Program-made: the position numbers and the translations under genes
Shown here: one piece after another, positions 1-9,000 of the stretch
Position numbering within the stretch: position 1 is the stretch's first letter
Layout of the letters: each line of letters begins with the position of its first letter
IMG/VR virus record: IMGVR_UViG_3300047353_000337
Location: 1 to 64,000 of that record
Length of the DNA: 64,000 bases
Origin: a virus
Strand: one strand, 5' to 3'
The notes under the pieces: model-generated
Seen by the model: only the letters and a program-made list of their open reading frames with translations
The model's database searches: none
What the model was told of the DNA's origin: nothing

Positions 1-90
1 TACGCTCAAACTACTTACACTTCGTTTTGATTAAAGTAATAGATATGAATTAAAGCAATATTACGTAGTAATATTGTAATTGCTTCATGT

Positions 91-410
91 AGATTGTTTC
101 AGTCAGACGGAACCTACTACGGTTCCATCTAATCTCAAAGTTTGCACTTCATGTGAGTTCGTCACAGCCGAGATTCGGAAGTAGGTGTTTTCACTGTTCA
201 ATGGGCTCTGACCTTTCCCAACCTACGTCGACATCGCTTACGCTACCTCTCGCTTCGTTCCTGTTGCTAAAGAGTTTTTATGAACATTGTGGTTCTTGAC
301 TAACAGCAACTAGCCTATATTGATCGTTATGGTTCGTATGAATCAATATGTTTCGTGTGTGGTTCTCACGCCACCCTTTACACAGCGGAATTATCTATCT
401 GGCCCGCTAT
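91..410 (-). ncRNA. Candidate structured RNA of unknown family
   Basis: This 433-base stretch without a protein gene holds several inverted repeats. The clearest are 105-114 with 121-130 (loop of 6) enclosed by 91-95 with 131-135; 153-156 with 162-165; 181-186 with 221-226, which encloses further short helices; 317-324 with 342-349; and 382-388 with 404-410. Within the first helix (108/127), near the 181-226 helix (194/201) and in the last helix (383/409), the odd pair is C-A read as plus-strand RNA but G.U read as minus-strand RNA. This suggests minus-strand transcription, which is also the direction of the upstream genes. I did not recognise a tRNA, tmRNA, RNase P RNA or group I intron core. 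Helices were found by eye, without covariation. Confidence 0.35.
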
Positions 411-433
411 CCTTATGTGCTGTATTGATTTGC

Positions 434-856
434 CTATATATTTTGTAAGTGTTCTTTTAGAATTTTTGATCCACCAACTCTAACATTAATAATACCATTA
501 TAGTATTCATCTGTTTCGAGTACTCTGCGTTCAAACTGTTCTCGTGCCTCTAAGTAACTTGCAATGCCTCTGCTTGGACAATAATGTAATATTTCTCTAG
601 TAAAGTTATCTTCGCCTAGTTGTTCAACGTCTGCGTTAAGTCTATCACTAGATCCCCAATAAGTTTGCCAGTCACTTTCTTTTGTTCCACGTCTTTTGTT
701 TTTTTTGCCTTTTAGCGGGGGCTTTGTTGTCTTGAATTTTGCTAGTTTTTTGCCTACGTACTTCATGCCATTGACTTTATTTGTTATCAAGTAGACAAAT
801 GCTTCAACGCCTTCAGGCATTTCTTTCACTTTTTTACCTTGATAAGTCCATTGCAT
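434..856 (-). CDS. GIY-YIG nuclease-like protein
   Basis: A 140-residue protein resembling GIY-YIG endonucleases. The N-terminal half carries the VYL...YVG pair (residues 21-23 and 33-35), replacing the canonical GIY and YIG tripeptides. A basic stretch follows at about 43-58, and a Glu/Arg-rich helix near 103-112 (EAREQFERR) could supply the catalytic Glu. Such proteins in T4-like phages are often free-standing homing endonucleases, but some are merely nuclease-like. It is the last protein gene of the minus-strand early unit, just downstream of a small gene and upstream of the candidate structured RNA. No DNA-binding C-terminal module is visible, so target and activity are unknown. Confidence 0.6.
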   Translation of the reverse strand: MQWTYQGKKVKEMPEGVEAFVYLITNKVNGMKYVGKKLAKFKTTKPPLKGKKNKRRGTKESDWQTYWGSSDRLNADVEQLGEDNFTREILHYCPSRGIASYLEAREQFERRVLETDEYYNGIINVRVGGSKILKEHLQNI

Positions 857-874
857 ATTGGTACTTACCGTTGC

Positions 875-1075
875 CTATGATTCTGGGGCCTCGTTCTTGG
901 AATTATGCTTGTGATGTATCTCGTCCATACGTTCTTTTGCTAGTGATCGTATCTCACGTAACCACTTTCTGCTCTCACGATGCGTTCGTACAGAGTTACG
1001 AGCCTCAAACTTTTCGTTTGCCTTAAAGTATGCCATATATGCCTTAGTCAATTTATCGTGTGTATCGTCATTCAT
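875..1075 (-). CDS. Small conserved-type phage protein, function unknown
   Basis: A 66-residue, highly charged, probably all-helical protein with many Lys, Arg and Glu residues and no membrane segment or cysteine. Its start overlaps the end of gp46 by 8 bases, as expected for translational coupling in the same transcript. Small proteins of this look are common beside gp46 in marine T4-like phages, but I know no function. The close overlap and normal codon use make it a likely real gene. Confidence 0.6.
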   Translation of the reverse strand: MNDDTHDKLTKAYMAYFKANEKFEARNSVRTHRESRKWLREIRSLAKERMDEIHHKHNSKNEAPES

Positions 1076-2843
1076 TGTGTATTTCTACATCGTTCTCATA
1101 TGATGTAAAGCCATTTTCCTTTATAACCTTAAGAACGTGTGTTACTCTTCCTACTAATTCATCTTTATGGGATATAAGATAAACATTCTTCTGTCTTTCT
1201 CTACCCATCTTCTTCAAAATACCTAAAGAGTTTTCAACTCCGCTAGTATCCATTCCGCTATCAATCAACTCATCAATAAACAATAAGTTGATATTCTGAT
1301 ATAAACTTTCCCAAACATCTCTAAATGCAAAACTCATACCAAGTATAAGTCTATTACGCTCGCCCCTACTTAAATTATCAAAGTCTAGGTCTTGTCCTAG
1401 TTGTGTAATCTCAACTGACAAGTCATTTTGGAATACAACACTATGTGGTAATCCAAGTTTGTCAAGATAATTTGTAAGTCTGTTGTTTAGGTATGCTAAG
1501 TTTTGATCAATAATTTTCTTACGAATAAAACTATCTTTGTTTGTTAATAGTTTTAACATAAAGTCTTGATGTTCTTTTAGACTTGTCAAATTGTTTACAG
1601 TGTCCCAGTTAATTTCTTGGATAGCACTATTGTTTAATTCATCAATTTGTTCTTGATACGGATCAATTTCAGTTTTAGAACGATCAAGTGCTTCTTGTAA
1701 TTGTGCTACGTTTTGTTTATGATCATATACTTCTTTAATAGTTTCATAGAACGCTGTAGGCTTACCATTAATATCACCAATGTCAGTAAGAGACTTTGTT
1801 ACATCTATAACTTTATCACTTACTTCTGTTTGATATGCTATTGCATCTTCAAGTTCTTTATTCTTTTTAACTGCTAGTTCTTCTTTTTTCTCATCATGTA
1901 GCTCTTGACCACATGTATGACATGTACCTTGATCTAAGTTTTCTGCATCTTTTTGTGCTTTTTCAACACTTCTATCTGCACGTACTAATGCTGGCTCTAA
2001 TGTGCTTAACTCTTTTTTAAGAGCCAAAATAGCATTATTTTTTTCTTCCCAAGTAGATAGTTTTTCGTGTTTATCTAGTTCATCTTCTACATCTAAATGT
2101 TCTAATTCGTCAATTGAGCGTTCTAGTTTAGCAATGTCTTCTTTTTGTTTTGTATTCCAAGCACTTTGTTTTGTTTGCAAACTACGTACAGTTTCACCAA
2201 TACGTGTATTACTAGTTTCAATAGCATTAATACGAGCCGTTTCGTCTGTAATTGCTTCTTTAGTTTGTCTTACTTTTTCTTTAAGTACTTCTGCCTTTTC
2301 AGACAATATTGTAATACCAAGTAATTGTTCAATAATATCTTTTTGATCATTAACTCGCATACTTAAGAACGGTTCTGTGTATGTGTTTAGTGCAACAATA
2401 TGCTTAAACATATTATGCGACATACCTAATAGATGTATAATGTCTTCTTGCGTTTTACGTGAATCGCCTTGCGACTCATCTAGCATTTCTTGCTCTTGAC
2501 CGTCTACATAAAACTTTAATAAGTTAGGACCACGTCCTCTTTCAATCTTATAATCACGCCCATCTTTTTCAAAAGACAGCGTAACTAACATACCTTTGTT
2601 GTTAGTTTTATTAATTAAATTATTGCGTTTAATATTTGTTAAAGCAAGCCCGTATAAGGCATAACTTAATGCATTAATAATAGTAGTCTTACCTGTACCG
2701 TTACGTGATCCGCTATCATCGCCACCTTGGTCAAGGTTTTCTCCTAGCACAAGTGTTAGTTGTTGTTTATCAAAATCAACTGCTTGGGTCTGATTGCCCA
2801 CACTCATGAAGTTCTTTACGGTTAAACTTTTTATTTTAATCAT
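1068..2843 (-). CDS. gp46: Recombination endonuclease subunit gp46 (Rad50-like ATPase)
   Basis: A 591-residue SMC/Rad50-type ATPase, partner of gp47. With gp47 it resects DNA ends for recombination-dependent replication and helps degrade host DNA in T4. Visible features are a Walker A motif (GSRNGTGKTT, about residues 45-54), two long coiled-coil arms, a zinc-hook CxxC (CHTC, about residue 308) at the hairpin tip, the ABC signature LSRGERNR near 490 and Walker B LLFIDEL near 517. Length is close to T4 gp46 (560). The start overlaps the gp47 stop (ATGA), so the two are coupled. Nothing is missing from the active site. The identification is firm. Confidence 0.96.
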   Translation of the reverse strand: MIKIKSLTVKNFMSVGNQTQAVDFDKQQLTLVLGENLDQGGDDSGSRNGTGKTTIINALSYALYGLALTNIKRNNLINKTNNKGMLVTLSFEKDGRDYKIERGRGPNLLKFYVDGQEQEMLDESQGDSRKTQEDIIHLLGMSHNMFKHIVALNTYTEPFLSMRVNDQKDIIEQLLGITILSEKAEVLKEKVRQTKEAITDETARINAIETSNTRIGETVRSLQTKQSAWNTKQKEDIAKLERSIDELEHLDVEDELDKHEKLSTWEEKNNAILALKKELSTLEPALVRADRSVEKAQKDAENLDQGTCHTCGQELHDEKKEELAVKKNKELEDAIAYQTEVSDKVIDVTKSLTDIGDINGKPTAFYETIKEVYDHKQNVAQLQEALDRSKTEIDPYQEQIDELNNSAIQEINWDTVNNLTSLKEHQDFMLKLLTNKDSFIRKKIIDQNLAYLNNRLTNYLDKLGLPHSVVFQNDLSVEITQLGQDLDFDNLSRGERNRLILGMSFAFRDVWESLYQNINLLFIDELIDSGMDTSGVENSLGILKKMGRERQKNVYLISHKDELVGRVTHVLKVIKENGFTSYENDVEIHNE

Positions 2844-3850
2844 AGTTCGTCATAAATTCCCAATAATAACTTCTTGTCGTAGTTTTCTGTATCCAATGCA
2901 GTAATTTCTTTAGTAACAATTTCATCTACACTTTCAAATGTACTAATGTCAATGTCTGTATGTATTTCTTCGTCTTGCTGACTAGGAATTAATGTAATTT
3001 CTCTGCAATCGTATTCATTAATAAATGTTTCTTTGATAAAACTTGCTTCCTCGTAACTAATTGGAAGATCAAGTGTTACTCTAAGATACATTTTGTTTTT
3101 AAGTAGTGTGTCTTTTTCGTCTAGTAGTTGACTAAGTTTAACTGTACGATACTTAGGACAGTCAAGCCAATCAATATAATGAGGTTCTTTGTTATTTTCT
3201 TTATCAAGTATCATCATTCCACGTTTATCATCCCATGCATCTGCATAGTTGTGTGGAAAAGCATTACCCATGTAATGTACTGCACCTTGTACTTGACGTT
3301 TGTGGAAGTGTCCACTAAACACATAATCTTGATGTTTGAAATGTTCAGCTTTTAATTCACCGTGATCAGGCATCTGTACCATTGCGTTCATATAGAAACT
3401 AGGCAGTTCAAAGTGACCAAACATATATTTTGTTTTTATGCTACTAATCTTCTTCCATTCTTCGCCAACAAGCCAAGGAACTAATGCAACATCATCTTCA
3501 ACTAGTATTTCATCAACATATGTAATACCAGGAATATGTTTACCAAACTCTACACTGTAAACATCACGTTTGTCTTTGTAGTACAAGTCGTGATTACCTG
3601 CAAAAAAGTAAAACTTTTCAAATGCCGCACCTAATTTTTCTAGGCAACGTGTAGTTGCATCTAGTGTTTGTACATTAATGGTATTTCTATTGTGATGCCA
3701 ATCACCACAAAAAATACCGGTTTCACAACCGTTAGCTTTTGCTTGTTCAATAAACCAATCTACAAAGTCTTCACAATCTTGTAGGTGTAGTCTACTGTTA
3801 GACTTCAATCCAAGATGAATATCTGTAAATACTGCCGCTTTTTTAAACAT
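2840..3850 (-). CDS. gp47: Recombination endonuclease subunit gp47 (Mre11-like nuclease)
   Basis: A 336-residue calcineurin-like metallophosphoesterase, the nuclease partner of gp46. All metal-binding motifs are present in order: DIHLG (from about residue 10), GDWHHN (about 49), GNHD (about 94) and GHFHKR (about 180). T4 gp47 is 339 residues. A strong ribosome site (AGGAG) precedes the ATG, and a consensus sigma70 promoter lies at 3870-3898. It reads directly into gp46. The identification is firm. Confidence 0.96.
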   Translation of the reverse strand: MFKKAAVFTDIHLGLKSNSRLHLQDCEDFVDWFIEQAKANGCETGIFCGDWHHNRNTINVQTLDATTRCLEKLGAAFEKFYFFAGNHDLYYKDKRDVYSVEFGKHIPGITYVDEILVEDDVALVPWLVGEEWKKISSIKTKYMFGHFELPSFYMNAMVQMPDHGELKAEHFKHQDYVFSGHFHKRQVQGAVHYMGNAFPHNYADAWDDKRGMMILDKENNKEPHYIDWLDCPKYRTVKLSQLLDEKDTLLKNKMYLRVTLDLPISYEEASFIKETFINEYDCREITLIPSQQDEEIHTDIDISTFESVDEIVTKEITALDTENYDKKLLLGIYDEL

Positions 3851-3869
3851 CCGTACTCCTCTTTTGTAT

Positions 3870-3898
3870 ATTATACGTTATATTTTAATATAAGTCAA
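3870..3898 (-). promoter_or_regulatory. Sigma70-type promoter for gp47-gp46 unit
   Basis: On the minus strand, TTGACT (3898-3893) and TATAAT (3875-3870) are separated by exactly 17 bases, the ideal spacing for the bacterial housekeeping sigma factor. The -35 box overlaps the stop codon of the upstream gp55 gene. It should give early or middle expression of gp47, gp46 and the small genes after them, independent of phage late factors. Confidence 0.8.
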
Positions 3899-4740
3899 GC
3901 GTTTTTGGATGGATTTGGAACAGGTTTAGCTTCTTGTGTTTTAACACGATCCCATTCGCCTTGTGCTTGCCTAGTATAACTAGGATTCATATTGTTCATT
4001 TCTAATATATCATCTCTAATATTCTGATTGCGTTTTTCAATATTAATAACTCTTACAAATGAGTTAGTAACTGCCGCAGTATAATAAGCAAACGGATTGT
4101 TAGACTTTGATTCGTCAAACTGTAAACCAATTTGTGCTAACTGTAGAATTGCTTGTCCACGCATTTCATCATTGTAAGTATATCCACGTACATTGCCTCT
4201 TGTTGCGTATCTATCACATAACTTCATCCACATCATAGCAAGTTTGTTAGTTGCTTTACCGTGTGCTTTGTTAAAGTATCCGTTATCCATACCACCTTCC
4301 CAGTGGCTTTTTCCAACACACACTAAACTATCACCGTCGTCAAATTTATAATGTTGAAAAGGAGGAAAGTTTAACTTAACTCTATAGTCTGCTGGTGTTT
4401 TAGGATTCTTTTTCCGTCCCGGTTCTTCTGGAATATGTTCAAATGACATAATCCTAAAAATTAACTCGTCTTTTTGTATCTTTCTATAGTCAATTTCAAA
4501 CTCAGCAAGTTTTACTCTTTTACCTGCTAATTTTGCGGCTTCAAAGGCTTGTTGCTGTAAGCGTTTTGCTTTATTGCGTTTTGCTTCAGCTATTGTTCTA
4601 ATATTAATTTTACCAATTTCTGGTAAGATTATATCAAATTGGCCATATTCAGGATCAACATAACTACAGAATGTAGTCTTTGATTTGTGTATTTCCTTTA
4701 ATATGTCCTTGTTGTTTAGATAATTTACACGTTTATTCAT
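3895..4740 (-). CDS. gp55: Late-transcription sigma factor gp55 with large insertion
   Basis: A 281-residue homologue of T4 gp55, the sigma factor that directs host RNA polymerase to TATAAATA late promoters. Residues 6-21 (YLNNKDILKEIHKS) match the T4 N-terminus. The core from about 165 to 245, with RGYTYNDEMRGQAI, FDESKSNNPFAYYT and the following FVRVINIEKR, matches the T4 segment ending FVQRIKKERK. Between them sits an extra block of roughly 135 residues (about 25-160) with a basic helix and an aromatic region; T4 gp55 is only 185 residues. The C-terminus is Pro/Lys/Asn-rich and lacks the hydrophobic SLDFLYE-like tail with which T4 gp55 binds the sliding clamp. It has its own sigma70 promoter. 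Confidence 0.85.
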   Translation of the reverse strand: MNKRVNYLNNKDILKEIHKSKTTFCSYVDPEYGQFDIILPEIGKINIRTIAEAKRNKAKRLQQQAFEAAKLAGKRVKLAEFEIDYRKIQKDELIFRIMSFEHIPEEPGRKKNPKTPADYRVKLNFPPFQHYKFDDGDSLVCVGKSHWEGGMDNGYFNKAHGKATNKLAMMWMKLCDRYATRGNVRGYTYNDEMRGQAILQLAQIGLQFDESKSNNPFAYYTAAVTNSFVRVINIEKRNQNIRDDILEMNNMNPSYTRQAQGEWDRVKTQEAKPVPNPSKNA

Positions 4741-4762
4741 ATTTTCTCCAATTGTTTGTTAT

Positions 4763-4791
4763 ATTATAAACTACTCTGTTAATAAAGTCAA
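4763..4791 (-). promoter_or_regulatory. Sigma70-type promoter for gp55
   Basis: Minus-strand TTGACT (4791-4786), a 17-base spacer and TATAAT (4768-4763) form a consensus bacterial promoter 23 bases before the gp55 ATG. The -35 box directly abuts the divergent late-promoter motif at 4792-4798. The late sigma factor is therefore probably made early from a host-type promoter. Confidence 0.8.
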
Positions 4792-4798
4792 CTAAATA
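4792..4798 (+). promoter_or_regulatory. Late-type promoter for baseplate genes (CTAAATA)
   Basis: CTAAATA differs at one base from the ATAAATA core of T4-type late promoters. It lies about 24 bases before the first structural gene (ATG 4822), which also has a good AGGAG site. It is divergent from the gp55 promoter. Its position at the head of the late operon supports it; the one-base deviation lowers confidence. Confidence 0.55.
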
Positions 4799-4821
4799 AT
4801 GTATATAGGAGACAATTAATT

Positions 4822-5739
4822 ATGGCAAGAGAAGACGGACCAGGTACACGACAAGGAACCCCGCCAAAAGGTAAAACAGGCACTAAATCGGCAGGACAAA
4901 ATCCATTAACTAACATTCCTGAATTTGTTTCAGGCGGTATCGAAAAAATGAAAGATATCGGCCAAGACATGTTTTCAGACGTAGCAGGAGATTTAGGCTC
5001 TAAGATGCGAGGCAAAAATCTTCCTGGAAAAGGTTCTAATAATTTTGAAGCTAAAGAAAAAGCATATTTTAGTACTGAACTTGAAAATAAAGATTGGCGA
5101 GTCAAATTATCTGTTCCTCCGTCAATTGCCGCAGATGGGTTGCTGTCTCCCTTACAAGAATCTACTACAGGTGGACACATGGTTTTTCCTTATACACCTA
5201 CAATTATTATTAGTCATTCAGCCGCATATAATACTGTAAGCCCTATACATAATAATTATCCGTTCTTTGCGTATCAGAACTCACAAGTGGAAGCAATGAC
5301 TATTGTAGGACAATTTTATTGTCAAAATAGTGTGGAAGCACGATATTGGATGGCATGTTTGCATTATTTAAGAACAATGACTAAAATGGATTATGGTTTG
5401 AACAGCACAGGATCTCCACCACCAATTGCAAAATTAAATGGATATGGAGATTATGTTTTTAATAATGTTCCAGTTATACTACAAAACTTTACAGTTGATA
5501 TGCCTAATGAAGTTGACTATATTAGCACAGCATTTACCACTGGACCAAAGTTGACAGGAGCAGACGCTCGCCAGGCTATGATGAATCCAGAAGGTGGAAC
5601 AAAACTTAATTATGGTTGGGCACCAGCAGAATCACAATTTTCAATTACTGTACAACCTATATACAGTAGAGCTAAACAGTCTCAATTTAACTATACAGAC
5701 TTTACTAACGGATCTAATCTTGGACAAGGATATATTTAA
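4822..5739 (+). CDS. gp48: Baseplate tail-tube cap protein (gp48/gp54 family)
   Basis: A 305-residue baseplate protein of the type annotated in marine T4-like phages as the tail-tube cap gp48. The first 75 residues are Gly/Lys/Pro-rich and probably disordered. The rest is a compact beta-rich domain with the recognisable segments MVFPYTPTIIISHSA, GSPPPIAKLNGYGDYVFNNV and a C-terminal PIYSRAKQSQFN. In T4, gp48 and gp54 form the platform on which tube polymerisation starts, and both are related to the tube fold. I cannot exclude that this is the gp54 equivalent. The ATG has an AGGAG site, and the stop overlaps gp53 (TAATG). Confidence 0.65.
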   Translation: MAREDGPGTRQGTPPKGKTGTKSAGQNPLTNIPEFVSGGIEKMKDIGQDMFSDVAGDLGSKMRGKNLPGKGSNNFEAKEKAYFSTELENKDWRVKLSVPPSIAADGLLSPLQESTTGGHMVFPYTPTIIISHSAAYNTVSPIHNNYPFFAYQNSQVEAMTIVGQFYCQNSVEARYWMACLHYLRTMTKMDYGLNSTGSPPPIAKLNGYGDYVFNNVPVILQNFTVDMPNEVDYISTAFTTGPKLTGADARQAMMNPEGGTKLNYGWAPAESQFSITVQPIYSRAKQSQFNYTDFTNGSNLGQGYI

Positions 5740-6026
5740 TGAGTAGCCCATACAAAAATACACAATCGCAACTAAACGGTGCTCTTGATATTTTAACAAT
5801 CAGACCTGTGCCAGCATATGCTGATGATCCGTTATATACTATTGAGCCACAGTATACACATAGACCAGATTTACTAGCTCATGATATGTACGGGTCAAAC
5901 AGACTATGGTGGATATTTGCACAACGAAACTTAGACGTTATCGAGGATCCTATTTACGATATGGTTCCAGGTGTACAAATTTTTTTGCCGGACCCTAAAC
6001 GTGTTAAAGAACTAATAGGAGAATAA
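5739..6026 (+). CDS. gp53: Baseplate wedge protein gp53
   Basis: A 95-residue protein matching the core of T4 gp53, which links wedges to each other around the hub. The typical segment runs DPLYTIEPQYTHRPDLLAHDMYG, followed by LWWIFAQRNLDVIEDPIYDM and a short beta segment. Marine phage versions are about half the length of T4 gp53 (196), as here. The start overlaps the preceding stop (TAATG). Confidence 0.85.
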   Translation: MSSPYKNTQSQLNGALDILTIRPVPAYADDPLYTIEPQYTHRPDLLAHDMYGSNRLWWIFAQRNLDVIEDPIYDMVPGVQIFLPDPKRVKELIGE

Positions 6027-6028
6027 AT

Positions 6029-9000
6029 TTGTCTACATACCGAAAGGATCCTAAAACTGGACAAACACTAATCACTCCAGGTAATAAAGTAGATCCATTA
6101 AATAAAAACGGTAAAACATATAACGAGTTGGGTACAAAGCCTCCCAAACAACCTCCTCCGGCTGAAGGAGATCCAGAAGAAGCTAAAAAGTTTATGCGAG
6201 CCCTTGGCATGCATGGTCTTGCCGACATGTATGAAACAAACGGAGATGCGGCAGTAAAAAATCCTGGCCAGTTGCCACCTATGTTTCAGAACCATCCATT
6301 TGCTGGAGTTATTGAACAGCCAAATGTAACATCAAGTCCTACAGTTAAAATTTTAAATCCAGAGGAAATGTATCCTCAAGCACAAAATTATGGGTCACGA
6401 AGTGGCGGCGGAACAGCAACAGTTGGTGATGTTGCAAGAGTTAAGACACCACCTAAAAAAGTAGTATCTCAAATAGCACTAGAACCAGGATCATTACCTT
6501 TACCAAACGAATTAGAATCGTTTGCATCTTATAATAATATATTTTCTTTTGGCTGTCTAAGCCCGGAAGAACTAAATTTTCCAGATGACACTTATAGAAA
6601 AACTGGACTTAGAAATGGACACATGGTTCTTAAATCAGGCGGAGCATTTGATGGTACTCAAAAGCCAAGAACACATGCAGAGAAACACTACAACATAGAC
6701 ACACAATATTTTATAGATAATGTAGATATAGAAACTGTAATTGCACCAAACAAAAAAAGTAGAATGACTAACTTTCACAATTTAAGTTTTGAAGTTAGAG
6801 AACCATATAGTATGGGCCAACTTCTACAAACAATGCAATTAGCATCAACTAACGCAGGATATTCTAATTATTTAGAAGCACCTTGGTTACTAACAATTAA
6901 TTTTGTAGGCTGGCAGGATATAGGTGAAGGCGAAGTTAACCCTCAACTATCGGCGGCCAAACGATTGTTACCTTTAAAAATTGTAAGTGTTGATTTTAAT
7001 GTTGATACAGAAGGTTCAATTTATAGATTTTCTTGTAGTGCATTTAACGATGAAGCATTTATGGACGGAACACAAAACTTGCCATGTAATGTTACTATAC
7101 ACGGAACAGACCTTCAAGAAATTTGTCAATCAGGATTAGGAAGTTTAGCAACACAAATTAACACACACTTATTACAAAAACAAAAGTTTCAAAAAAACAA
7201 AATTGAAACGGATGAATTTGTATTTACTTTTCCATTAGATACTTCAAGTGCTTCAGCTTCAAATTTGTTAAAAAATGCTACAAATTCTGGAACAGCATAC
7301 GGCACGAATAAAGCAACTGAAGGAGATGAATACCTAGTTAAAGAAGGAATTGATTATGAAGCGGCCTTTACAACGATTGATTCTCGAAAAGATAGTGCAG
7401 GATATGTAGAAGACAACAACGATTGGGCCGCTGGTAAGACTCAGCAGAAAAAAGACTATGTTAATTCATTGTTAGGTTATAGTATTAAAAGAGGTAATCT
7501 AAGCGAAACAATTAAAAAAACGTTAGCAAACAGAGATGCAGGTATTAATGCTATTGGCAGAAATAAAATTACAACTGAAATACCAACAGCATATGGAGAT
7601 ACTCCATTTGGCAAATCAGGATTTGCTTTAAATCCTAAAACAATGACATATTCAAAAAATGGTACACAAATTAATCCAAAACAACGCACTATACAGTTTA
7701 GAGCCGGAACACCAATACAAAGGGTCCTTGAAGAACTTGTGTTGTTAAGTGCCTTTGGTGAAACTATAATGAGAAAAGAACTTCAAGCCAAAGACGGTAC
7801 TATACCTTGGTTTAGAGTTGAAGCTGATGTATATATTGTTGAAGATCAAGAAGCTGAAAAAGCACAAGGAAGAATGCCAAGAATCTATGTGTATAGAATT
7901 GTACCATATAGAGCAAATACAAGTATATTTAAACTACCTAATGATCCTCCAGCAGGATACAATAAACTAGTTGAAGATGCGGCCAAAGCATATAATTATA
8001 TGTATACAGGACTTAATAAAGATATTTTAGAATTCAATATTGAATTTAATAATGCATTTTATAAATCTATAGCAACTGATTACAATAATAAAAGCGGTAA
8101 CAATGATGCTTCAAATCAGTCTACAACAGAAAAAGGTACGCAACTTGAGTTAGACAACGATACTACAAATAGAACTGGTGCTAACGTAACAAACATACAA
8201 AACGATACATCACAGTCTAAATCAAACGAACTTGCTGGTGCAATGACCGAAACAGCAGAAAGAAGAATGGCTAGACAGTTTAACGAAGCTCTTGTAAATA
8301 GTGATGTTGACTTAATTACAATGACTATTAAAATTTTAGGAGATCCTTATTATATTGCAGATAGCGGAATGGGAAATTATAACTCAAGTGTAACTGAATG
8401 GACTAATGTTACTTCAGATGGAAGTATTAATCACCAGAACGGACAAGTTGATGTACTACTAAATTTTCTAACTCCTATAGATATTGACGATCAAATTGGA
8501 AATTATAAAATGGACGGTCCAGCAGTTGGAGTTTCAAACTTTAGTGGATTGTATACTGTTATTGGAGTCAATAATAACTTTTCAGGTAACTTGTTTACAC
8601 AAGAACTTGAACTAGTAAAACGTCCTAATTTTGATTTAAAAGATCTAGAAGAAGCGGCGGCAAAGAAAATACTAGATGAAGAAAAAGCATATATAAAAAG
8701 ACAAAATGAAGCTAGAAAATTTGGCGAAGATAGTCCTCAGTATAATTTTGCTGTAGCTGATAAAGACGGTGATGGCGTAATAAATGTTAGTGAACAACTA
8801 CAAGCCAATTTAACTGCTGAAGAAGCGGCTAAGTTAGCAAATAATAAAGATAAACCAAAACCATCACAACCAAAAGTAGCTAAAAATGCACAAGTTGAAT
8901 CAGATGCTAACTATCAAAGAGAAGCATTTGGAACAACAAGTAACCCAAATGCTGGTATAGATGGTGGCTATGGTCCAGATAACACAGCTAACTCTAACTC

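Noticed and set aside
296-325. Plus-strand TTGACT at 296-301 as a promoter
   Set aside because: The best -10 candidates (TATTGA, TATATT) are poor or badly spaced, and no plus-strand gene follows; the downstream genes run on the minus strand.
1-433. tRNA gene or group I intron in the gene-free left end
   Set aside because: No cloverleaf with a T-loop and acceptor stem could be drawn on either strand, and no typical group I P7/R-S core was found, despite the nearby GIY-YIG protein.
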